Assembly (NCBI GenBank): GCA_900767015.1
Contig: CAAFXQ010000324.1
Span: 1 to 8,790 of the forward strand
Direction of reading: 5' to 3'
Source: Clostridia bacterium
GTDB taxonomy: Bacteria; Bacillota; Clostridia; Oscillospirales; Acutalibacteraceae
DNA: 8,790 nt
The position numbers and the translations under genes were made by a program. The notes beneath the pieces are model-generated. The model searched no databases and was not told the DNA's origin. It saw nothing but the letters and a program-made list of their open reading frames with translations. Numbering within the stretch: position 1 is the stretch's first letter; every line of letters begins with the position of its first letter. Below are positions 1 through 6,531 of the stretch, one piece after another.

Positions 1-199
1 CGTGCGGACGGACGGCTTTACCAAGGGCTATGTTTTTGTCAACGGAAGAAACCTCGGACGGTACTGGAATGTAGGCCCGCAGAAAGCGCTGTATCTGCCG
101 GGTGTCTGGCTCAAAGAGGAAAACGAAATCGTGGTGCTTGAGCTTGAAAGCTGTAAGAACAAAACGGTTACTATCACAGACGCACCGTGCTTTAAGTAA
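1..199 (+). CDS. GH35 beta-galactosidase, C-terminal end only (5' truncated by window edge)
   Basis: The last 65 codons of a gene that begins before the window; base 1 is the final base of an earlier codon and the frame ends in TAA at 197-199. The peptide carries the hallmark of the C-terminal beta-sandwich of GH35 beta-galactosidases: a VFVNGRNLGRYWNVGPQ segment, then LYLPGVWL and an acidic ENEIVVLEL strand. In this family the domain packs against the catalytic TIM barrel, which removes terminal beta-galactose from oligosaccharides. The catalytic residues lie outside the window, so activity cannot be judged. The first visible GTG codon (position 2) is internal, not a start. A symporter gene follows after 30 nt with no hairpin between, suggesting co-transcription. 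The family call is firm; substrate and cellular location are not visible. Confidence 0.87.
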   Translation, partial: VRTDGFTKGYVFVNGRNLGRYWNVGPQKALYLPGVWLKEENEIVVLELESCKNKTVTITDAPCFK

Positions 200-229
200 A
201 CCAAAAATACGAAGAAAAGGGAGAAGAAT

Positions 230-1903
230 ATGAACAAATTGATTCAAAAGGCAAAGACCTTTGTCCTTGACATCGGTACCTATTGGAAAAAGCCGAGAGA
301 GGGCGAATATGTCTCCAATAGTGAATTTATGAAGTTTGTCATCGGTGCAAGCGGCTCGAATACGGCGGCTTATGCCGGCGGCAATCTGACCTTTACGGCG
401 GGCTGTCTTTTTGTCGGCGCCATCTATGGGCTTAAGATGATGGACTTTGTCATGCTCGGGTTCGTCAACCTGATTGTGGGCTATCTGTTTTCCCCGATCA
501 ATATGATTATCACCGACAACCTCGGTACACCGCCGAAAAAGACGATGCGCCTTATCAATTGGGCAAATCTTGCCTTTCTTGTTGCCGGCGTTTTGTGCTT
601 CTTTGTTCCCCAAAAATACTTTGAAGGCTTCATGCCTGCCCTGCCGCAGGTTGTCGGTTCAAAGTTTCTGATTCAGGTATTCACGACCTACTGGAACATC
701 TTTGTCCTCCGGAAGCTGTCGCCGAAATTCGGAAAATACCGCAGTTGGATTCTTGCGGGAATTCTGCCGTATATTGCGAGCCTGATACTTCTTGTCTGGT
801 TCCCGTATAATACCCTCGAATATCACAACAAGTTCTGGGTCATGCAGCTGTTCTTCTCGTTCTGGTCGTGCTTCGGAACGTGCTTCGGTCAGATCAACAA
901 CATTCAGAACGTTATTTCCCCGAACACGAATGAGCGGACAAGAATTATGTCAATCGGCTCTTTTCTGTACAGCCTGCTTCCCTCTATATACAACATCGTC
1001 TTCCCCGTTCTTGCGGCGAAATTGGGTGGTCTGACGGACATCAAAGCCTACCGGTATGCCGTTCCCGGTGTCGTCATCGTTGCGGCTCCGCTTGCGCTGT
1101 TTTTGGTATTCGGCGTAAAGGACAGAGTTGTTCAGGAGCAGTCACACAAGCCGCAGGTCGATATGAAGCACGGCTTTCGTGAAGTGCTTCGCAACAAATA
1201 CCTTTGGATTTCCAATCTTTCGGGCTGGATCGGCACCTTCTCTGCCGGTGCCATCAACATCGTCAATATGCTGATTATCTATTCGCTTCGTCAGGACTGG
1301 GTGCTCGGCATTATGGCGACGATTCTCGGCACAGCATGGACGCCGGGTATGCTGCTGGCTCCGTGGCTGATTAAAAAGTTCGGCAAAAAGAGACTGATGC
1401 TGTTTTGTAAATACGTCACCATTTTGTGTTCCTTCCTTTCGATTGCCGGCGTATATCTTGACAGCTTTGTCATCATTATCATATCGACCTATATCTCGAC
1501 GATGCTCACTTCCGTTGTCGGTATTGTTTCAAACTCCATGACCGCCGATATCTGGGATTATCAGCAGTATATTTCCGGCGAGCGCCTTGACGGCTGTATG
1601 GGCATTTTCGCTTATCTTTCCGCTCCGGTTACGACGGCGGCGGCTCTGCTGATTCCGTATCTGTATGAGCTTACGGGCTTTACCTCAGACTGGAATATTC
1701 TTTATGACCCGGTTATCCGCAACACGGTGTTTATCATTACGATTGCCGCTACCGCCGTGACGGGCCTTTTGTCGGCGATTCCGTATCATTTTTACGACTA
1801 TACCGAAGCAAGGCACGAGGAAATTATCAAAGAGCTTGAAGAACGGGCAAAACAAATGGAAGCCGCAGACAGTACCGCAACCGAAAATACGGCGGCACAG
1901 TAA
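230..1903 (+). CDS. GPH-family (MFS) sugar:cation symporter
   Basis: A 557-residue polytopic membrane protein with about 12 hydrophobic segments between residues 50 and 520. Glycoside-pentoside-hexuronide:cation symporter hallmarks are visible: FGKYRSWIL (167-175) after the second pair of helices, NERTRIMSIG (234-243), the central loop beginning RNKYLWI (321-327), and ADIWDYQQYISGERLDG (439-455), the equivalent of the family's D-x-x-D-Y-x-x-x-x-[TS]-G-x-R-x-x-G stretch. Members import sugars or glycosides with H+ or Na+; here the likely cargo is oligosaccharide released outside the cell. It is longer than the usual 450-500 residues, with about 45 residues before the first helix and a charged tail (526-557). 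The helix 2 region (FSPINMIITDNLG, 87-99) departs from the usual family pattern as I recall it. ATG is supported by AAGGGAG at 217-223 with a 6-nt spacer. Family call strong; substrate unknown. Confidence 0.9.
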   Translation: MNKLIQKAKTFVLDIGTYWKKPREGEYVSNSEFMKFVIGASGSNTAAYAGGNLTFTAGCLFVGAIYGLKMMDFVMLGFVNLIVGYLFSPINMIITDNLGTPPKKTMRLINWANLAFLVAGVLCFFVPQKYFEGFMPALPQVVGSKFLIQVFTTYWNIFVLRKLSPKFGKYRSWILAGILPYIASLILLVWFPYNTLEYHNKFWVMQLFFSFWSCFGTCFGQINNIQNVISPNTNERTRIMSIGSFLYSLLPSIYNIVFPVLAAKLGGLTDIKAYRYAVPGVVIVAAPLALFLVFGVKDRVVQEQSHKPQVDMKHGFREVLRNKYLWISNLSGWIGTFSAGAINIVNMLIIYSLRQDWVLGIMATILGTAWTPGMLLAPWLIKKFGKKRLMLFCKYVTILCSFLSIAGVYLDSFVIIIISTYISTMLTSVVGIVSNSMTADIWDYQQYISGERLDGCMGIFAYLSAPVTTAAALLIPYLYELTGFTSDWNILYDPVIRNTVFIITIAATAVTGLLSAIPYHFYDYTEARHEEIIKELEERAKQMEAADSTATENTAAQ

Positions 1904-1925
1904 TTTGGGATTGAGGTGAAAAATT

Positions 1926-2774
1926 ATGAAAAAGAATGTAATCGTATTTCTTGCTTTTTTCGTTGCCATCGCAATATCCTTCGCCGCATTCGGCACTTAC
2001 ACATTTACAAGCAATCATAACTCCTATAAGGACAACGAGGACGGCTGCGGCCTTTACCGGTATAAAAGCACCTCGACACAGACGGTGTTTGACGTTCCCG
2101 ATACCTACAATGAAAAGCCCGTAACGGAGCTGATGGCGTTCAGCCTCGCAAACTCTGCTTACCTCAAGGAGCTGAACATCGGCAAAAACATGAAGAGAAT
2201 CGACGTCTGGGCGCTGACAAACTGTCCCGTACTCGAACGCATCAACGTTGATGAAAGCAATCCTTACTTCACATCGGTTGACGGTGTGCTTTACAACAAG
2301 GACAAGACCGAGCTGCTCTTTTATCCGAACGGAAAAACGCCGATCGCTTCCGACGAATCGGGTGTTGTCACGTCGGGCGGTACGCTCGTTTTGCCCGAAA
2401 GCGTCAAATCAATCCGGGAAAATGCGTTTTATATGTGCTCGAATCTTTATTCGGTGACATTTAACGAGGGGCTTGAAAGTATCGGCAACAAGGCGTTTTT
2501 GAAATGCGAAAATCTTCAAAGCATCGATTTGCCCGATACCGTAAAGTCAATCGGAACGGACGCCTTTTCCTACTGCAATTGTGTCAAGACATTGGAAATT
2601 CCCTCATCAGTCGAAAGCATCGGCGACTATGCGTTCTTCTCGACGGCTTCGAAGCTTGAAAAAATCGTTGTGCATAAAAACAGCGAGAACGACCTGACGC
2701 TCGGCAAGGATTGGATTCCGAATCAGTCGGACAGCATCAACAAAAAAATCCCCGTTGAATATGTCGGAGAGTAA
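1926..2774 (+). CDS. BspA-type leucine-rich-repeat surface protein, N-terminally anchored
   Basis: A 282-residue protein starting with a basic MKKN and one hydrophobic segment (about 5-23). There is no lipobox cysteine, so it is either a signal peptide or a membrane anchor with the rest outside. The body holds BspA/LRR_5-type repeats: I-G-x-x-A-F units about 23 residues apart at roughly 186, 209 and 232 (SIGNKAF, SIGTDAF, SIGDYAF), with leucine-rich strands between them, and an earlier degenerate unit near 163-169. At 106-135 lies the insert typical of these proteins, with NPYFTSVDGVLYNKDKTEL and then FYPNGK. BspA-like proteins are usually adhesion or ligand-binding proteins without enzymatic activity. 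SD GAGGTG at 1913-1918 has a 7-nt spacer. The gene lies 22 nt after the symporter and 3 nt before the GH39 gene, so it is an integral operon member; glycan or partner binding at the surface is inferred. Family secure, role unknown. Confidence 0.85.
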   Translation: MKKNVIVFLAFFVAIAISFAAFGTYTFTSNHNSYKDNEDGCGLYRYKSTSTQTVFDVPDTYNEKPVTELMAFSLANSAYLKELNIGKNMKRIDVWALTNCPVLERINVDESNPYFTSVDGVLYNKDKTELLFYPNGKTPIASDESGVVTSGGTLVLPESVKSIRENAFYMCSNLYSVTFNEGLESIGNKAFLKCENLQSIDLPDTVKSIGTDAFSYCNCVKTLEIPSSVESIGDYAFFSTASKLEKIVVHKNSENDLTLGKDWIPNQSDSINKKIPVEYVGE

Positions 2775-2777
2775 AAA

Positions 2778-4325
2778 ATGGAACAGTTTTCTTTTACGCT
2801 CGATTATTCGGGTGAAACACGTCGGGTTTCTAAGCACTGGCAATTTTGTATCGGAAGCGGACACGCCGCTCTGGCTCACCGTACCGACTATATAGAACAG
2901 CTGAAAATTGTTCATGACGAGCTCGGAATCGAGCGGGTACGGTTTCACGGAATTTTCAACGACGACATGAATGTCTGTCAAAGACTTTGTGACCATCTGC
3001 CCTTGGCCTCCCGGAACCGCACAAAGCTATATAGCTTTTATCAGGTTGCAAAAATTTACGATAATCTGCTCAAGGTCGGTGTAAAGCCGTTCGTTGAACT
3101 CGGCTTCATGCCATCGGCGTTGGCGAGCGGCAAAAAGACGGTTTTTTCCTACAAGGGAAACGTCACGATGCCGAAGAATATGGAGGAGTGGCAGGACTTT
3201 ATCCGGGCGTTTGCCCGCTTTCTGATTGACCGATACGGCGAAGAAGAGGTCACAAGCTGGTACTTCGAGGTCTGGAACGAGCCTGACCTTGCCTGCTTTT
3301 TCAAGGGCAGTATGAAAGACTATTACCGTCTTTATGCCGCAACGGCAAGAGCGTTAAAGAGCGTAAACCCGAACTTGAAGGTCGGCGGTCCCGCCACGAC
3401 AAAAAGCCGTCACCTGACGGAATTTTTAGACTTTTGCCAAAGGGAAAACGTACCCGTGGACTTTCTTTCGACACATCAGTACCCGACCGACGAGCTTGGG
3501 CACTCCTTAAACGGTCAGCGGCTTCGGGAAATCAGGCGAATGAAAACCGCCGCCCCCGATACCTCCATGCGTGCGCTTTTACAGCCGGTCTTTGACAACG
3601 TGAACGATTTTACACCCGCATTAAAGGGGTATCTTACAAGAGAAGCCAAGCGTGCCAAAGCCGAAGCCGGTTCTTTGCCGCTTTACTATACCGAATGGAG
3701 CATCAGCTCCAACTGCGTTGCGGCAATTCATGACACGACACGCACCGCCTCGTTTTTGGTCAAGACGGTGCTTGACAATCAGGGAATCGTTGACGGCTCA
3801 AGCTATTGGACGTTTTCGGATGTTTTCGAAGAACTGTTTTTCTTCTCCGACCCGTTTTGCGGCGGCTTCGGACTTCTGACCGCCGACGGAATCAAAAAGC
3901 CGGCGTTCTGGGCTTTTAAGCTTTTAGCTGAGCTTCCCGATACACGCTACTGTCTGCCGATTACGGACGAAAAAGCGGAACTTACAGCTTTCCGAAGCGA
4001 AACGGGCGACATATATCTGATGCTGTATGCGCAGAACTTCGAGGACACAAAAAACGAGTACGAAATCAATATCACGGTCGAAAATTCGCCGCATTTTCAA
4101 AAAGCGAAAGTCAAAAGAATCAACAGCCGTCACGCAAACCCCGTGCGGCTGTGGGAGGAAATGGGAAAACCGGCGGTACTGTCGAGAGACCAGACAGAAT
4201 TTCTCAAAAATTCCTCTTTGCCGCTTACGGAAGAAATCACGCCGCAATTCAGCGAAAACGGCTGTCATGTCCGTCTCACCTTAGAGGAAAACGAAGTCGT
4301 GTTAATCCGCTTAGTGCGTGAATGA
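2778..4325 (+). CDS. GH39 glycoside hydrolase (beta-xylosidase-like)
   Basis: A 515-residue cytoplasmic TIM-barrel glycosidase without signal peptide. The GH39 signature W-x-F-E-x-W-N-E-P-[DN] is present exactly as WYFEVWNEPD (161-170), making E168 the predicted acid/base. PLYYTEWSISSN (301-312) gives E306 as the predicted nucleophile. Other family-like segments are VRFHGIF (54-60), VELGFMPSAL (106-115), VGGPATT (202-208), the STHQYPTD strand (231-238) and WTFSDVFEE (344-352). The length is close to characterised GH39 beta-xylosidases (about 500). A C-terminal beta-sandwich from about residue 390 completes the fold. GH39 retains configuration and covers beta-xylosidase, alpha-iduronidase and other specificities, so the beta-xylosidase label is by majority only. 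The start has GGAGAG at 2766-2771 with a 6-nt spacer and only 3 nt after the previous stop, implying coupled translation. Both catalytic residues are intact. Confidence 0.88.
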   Translation: MEQFSFTLDYSGETRRVSKHWQFCIGSGHAALAHRTDYIEQLKIVHDELGIERVRFHGIFNDDMNVCQRLCDHLPLASRNRTKLYSFYQVAKIYDNLLKVGVKPFVELGFMPSALASGKKTVFSYKGNVTMPKNMEEWQDFIRAFARFLIDRYGEEEVTSWYFEVWNEPDLACFFKGSMKDYYRLYAATARALKSVNPNLKVGGPATTKSRHLTEFLDFCQRENVPVDFLSTHQYPTDELGHSLNGQRLREIRRMKTAAPDTSMRALLQPVFDNVNDFTPALKGYLTREAKRAKAEAGSLPLYYTEWSISSNCVAAIHDTTRTASFLVKTVLDNQGIVDGSSYWTFSDVFEELFFFSDPFCGGFGLLTADGIKKPAFWAFKLLAELPDTRYCLPITDEKAELTAFRSETGDIYLMLYAQNFEDTKNEYEINITVENSPHFQKAKVKRINSRHANPVRLWEEMGKPAVLSRDQTEFLKNSSLPLTEEITPQFSENGCHVRLTLEENEVVLIRLVRE

Positions 4326-4360
4326 TAAAGAGCAGGAACAAATATGCAATATGATTATAA

Positions 4361-4366
4361 AAGGAG
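4361..4366 (+). promoter_or_regulatory. Ribosome binding site that sets the start of the GH-D-like gene
   Basis: AAGGAG followed by an 8-nt spacer (AAAACAAT) and ATG at 4375. The in-frame GTG at 4318 lies inside the end of the GH39 gene and has no purine-rich motif before it. The 19 residues it would add are polar and look unlike a conserved domain start. This site therefore moves the gene start 57 nt downstream of the longest open frame. Confidence 0.8.
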
Positions 4367-4374
4367 AAAACAAT

Positions 4375-6531
4375 ATGCTTGATTGGGTTGTTCATTCGGA
4401 TTTTTCGCCTGCCGTGATTACGGAAGAGGCGGGAAAAATCGTGTTGGAAAACGGACTTGTCCGCCGTAAAATTGAAGAAAAGGGCTGTAAAACGGTTTCG
4501 TTTTTCAATCTGCAAAAGGACATCGAGCTGATATCTGCCGCTCACGGCGATTTTCAGCTTTCGGTAAACGGCAAGACCTACGACCCTGACGAATTCGACT
4601 TTTGCGAATACCGCTTAGTCCCCTGCGAGGAAAGAGTGCCGTTTAAAAAGTCGCCGACCATGACTTATCAGGGCGAGTATCCGCCCAAGGGAAAGGCGGT
4701 TGAGCTATGTTTTGCCGGAAGAACGCTTGACGTCAGCGTTACGGTGCGGTATGAGATTTACGACGGGTTGCCCGTGGTGATGAAACGTCTGACCGTTAAG
4801 AATAATGAGAAAGAAGCGGTTACGGTTGACAATATTGCGGCGGACGTGCTGTGCATAACCGAAAACCGGGACACCCTCTTTGTTGACAGCGACTATAACT
4901 CGACGACACAGTTTTTGGGTCTTGAGCTCTCGAAATACGCCAAGAACTATGCGAGATACCGCTATGAAATACTGGAGGTCGCACCGCTTTACCGTATGAA
5001 TGTAAAGCTTGCTAAGGGCGAAGAGGTTTCGTCCATCTGCGCTTACGAGCTTCTTTTCGGTACGGATTACTATGAGCACCGGTTGATTGAAGTCAAGAGT
5101 ATGTACCGCTATCTTGCGCCGTGGTGTACGGATAACGTGTTGTTTTTCCACCTGATTTCAAACAGCAGTAAAACCATCAAAAAGGCGGTTGACCAGTGTA
5201 AGGAAGTCGGACTCGAGATGATCATTCAGTCCTTCGGCTCGGGTGTCAATATGGAAAGCGACAGTGAACGGTATCTCAACCGTATCAAGAACGCCTACGA
5301 CTACGGTCACGAAAAAGGGCTTCGCATGGGCGCTTATACCCTTGCTTATGTCAAGAACTACCGCCCCGTAAAGGGCGATGAGGCGCTCAATCATGACGGC
5401 AGCCACATCTGCCGCTGTCTTGCCTGCGACTGGGCGCAGCAGTATATGAAAGATGTGCTCCGCTTTATTGACAAAACCGGGGCGGACGCTGTCGAAATCG
5501 ACGGACCGTACGGTATGATGATGTGCTCGGGCGGAAAAACGCACCGACACGATGATTTTACCGATTCGCAGTATAAGCAGTGGAAAGCTTCGGTCGTGGA
5601 CTGGTACAAACTGCTCAAACAGCGGGGAATATACATAAACGCTCCCGACTGGCATTACCTCAACGGCTCCAACCGCAGCGGCGTCGGCTACGAGGAAATC
5701 GCCTTTTCCGAAAAGCGTGCCGAACAGCTTATCACCTCCCGGATTTATTACTATAAGGGCACGTTTGATAAAAATCCGTCTCAGGGCTGGGGTTTTTTGC
5801 CGCTGAATGTTTACCACGGCGGCGGAAAGGACGCACAATTTTTCCCGACTGAGAAAAACACCTTTGAGTTTGACTGGGCGCTGGCTCAGCTGACGGCGGC
5901 AGGCGTATGGCCGACAATCCGGGGAAAGAAGGTCTATGACTCACAAACCGGCCGGGACATTTTCAAAAAGTGGGTTACTATTTTCAAAAAATACCGTGAG
6001 GTCTTAAACGGCATTACCGTTCACTTTATGCCGCCGAGAATCAATCCCGAAAAACCCGACAGAACGACCTGTCTTGATGCGATTATGAATCAGCTTCCCT
6101 ACGGAACTATAAGGGGCTTTGTCATGTTCTTCAATCAGACCGACAGCGAAATCTCCGAGGAGGTTACCCTACCCGTTTACTATACGGGACTTACCTCTCT
6201 TCCAGCACCGCCGGCACCGTTCGAAAACACGAAAAACAGCGACGTTTCCTATCCGCTTTACGGCGAGGAGATTGCACCGCTTGTCATCAAAGCCCGTGAC
6301 GGCTCACAAAGAACGTATGTCACGGACGACAAGGTTATTGACAAGCCGATTCCGCCGCTTCCCGAAGCCGAACTTTCCGACAACGAAATCTGCATTTCGA
6401 AAGAGGACAGCGAGCCTGTAACCTATCGAATTGACACGAACGGAAACGTCAAAATGAAAATCACACTGCCGGCGATGTCGTATCAGTGGTATGTCTTAAG
6501 ACCGACGAAGAAAGGAAGCACAAAGGAATGA
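4375..6531 (+). CDS. Putative clan GH-D-like (alpha-galactosidase-like) TIM-barrel glycosidase, family unassigned
   Basis: A 718-residue protein with no signal peptide, so probably cytoplasmic. Three parts are visible. Residues 1-250 form a beta-rich domain resembling the N-terminal supersandwich of GH36-type enzymes. Residues about 255-545 form a TIM-barrel-like region with AVDQCKEVGLEMIIQSFG (271-288), the HEKGLRMGAYT strand (312-322) and AVEIDGPYG (372-380). Residues about 560-718 form a C-terminal beta domain. D376 sits where clan GH-D enzymes have their strand-4 nucleophile; D425 (INAPDWHYLNGSN) and E440/E441 (GVGYEEIAF) are other acidic candidates. A HICRCLACDW segment gives a CxCxxC cluster at C346, C348 and C351. 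I recall similar proteins in other glycan-degrading bacteria annotated only as hypothetical or alpha-galactosidase-like, and cannot name a CAZy family. The gene follows GH39 after 49 nt and overlaps the next by ATGA. Glycosidase role likely by inference; exact activity unknown. Confidence 0.68.
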   Translation: MLDWVVHSDFSPAVITEEAGKIVLENGLVRRKIEEKGCKTVSFFNLQKDIELISAAHGDFQLSVNGKTYDPDEFDFCEYRLVPCEERVPFKKSPTMTYQGEYPPKGKAVELCFAGRTLDVSVTVRYEIYDGLPVVMKRLTVKNNEKEAVTVDNIAADVLCITENRDTLFVDSDYNSTTQFLGLELSKYAKNYARYRYEILEVAPLYRMNVKLAKGEEVSSICAYELLFGTDYYEHRLIEVKSMYRYLAPWCTDNVLFFHLISNSSKTIKKAVDQCKEVGLEMIIQSFGSGVNMESDSERYLNRIKNAYDYGHEKGLRMGAYTLAYVKNYRPVKGDEALNHDGSHICRCLACDWAQQYMKDVLRFIDKTGADAVEIDGPYGMMMCSGGKTHRHDDFTDSQYKQWKASVVDWYKLLKQRGIYINAPDWHYLNGSNRSGVGYEEIAFSEKRAEQLITSRIYYYKGTFDKNPSQGWGFLPLNVYHGGGKDAQFFPTEKNTFEFDWALAQLTAAGVWPTIRGKKVYDSQTGRDIFKKWVTIFKKYREVLNGITVHFMPPRINPEKPDRTTCLDAIMNQLPYGTIRGFVMFFNQTDSEISEEVTLPVYYTGLTSLPAPPAPFENTKNSDVSYPLYGEEIAPLVIKARDGSQRTYVTDDKVIDKPIPPLPEAELSDNEICISKEDSEPVTYRIDTNGNVKMKITLPAMSYQWYVLRPTKKGSTKE
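6511..6527 (+). promoter_or_regulatory. Tandem Shine-Dalgarno motifs within the end of the GH-D-like gene
   Basis: AAAGGAAG at 6511-6518 lies 9 nt before ATG 6528, and a second AAAGGA at 6522-6527 lies 9 nt before an in-frame ATG at 6537. Both starts are therefore plausible for the GH109-like gene and differ by three residues. The first also forms an ATGA overlap with the upstream stop and is preferred. The GTG at 6486 that opens the longer frame has no comparable site and is disfavoured. Confidence 0.7.

Noticed and set aside
200..229. Search for a terminator or promoter between the GH35 and symporter genes
   Set aside because: The 30-nt gap is purine-rich and holds the SD, but no inverted repeat or T-run, so read-through is expected.
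1685..2018. Overlapping minus-strand frames of 103 and 63 codons spanning the symporter/LRR junction
   Set aside because: They cross a normal operon junction with an SD on the plus strand and encode low-complexity, unrecognisable peptides.
4326..4374. Possible internal promoter (TATGAT at 4350-4355) before the GH-D-like gene
   Set aside because: The region 17 nt upstream has no match to TTGACA, and the segment is simply AT-rich intergenic DNA. Not supportable without transcript data.
4705..5151. 148-codon minus-strand frame inside the N-terminal domain of the GH-D-like gene
   Set aside because: No start signal and no family resemblance; the sense frame is clearly coding.
5158..5838. 226-codon open frame on the minus strand
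   Set aside because: It lies wholly inside the GH-D-like gene in an opposing frame, has no SD, and its peptide shows no domain pattern. It is a shadow of the codon bias on the plus strand.
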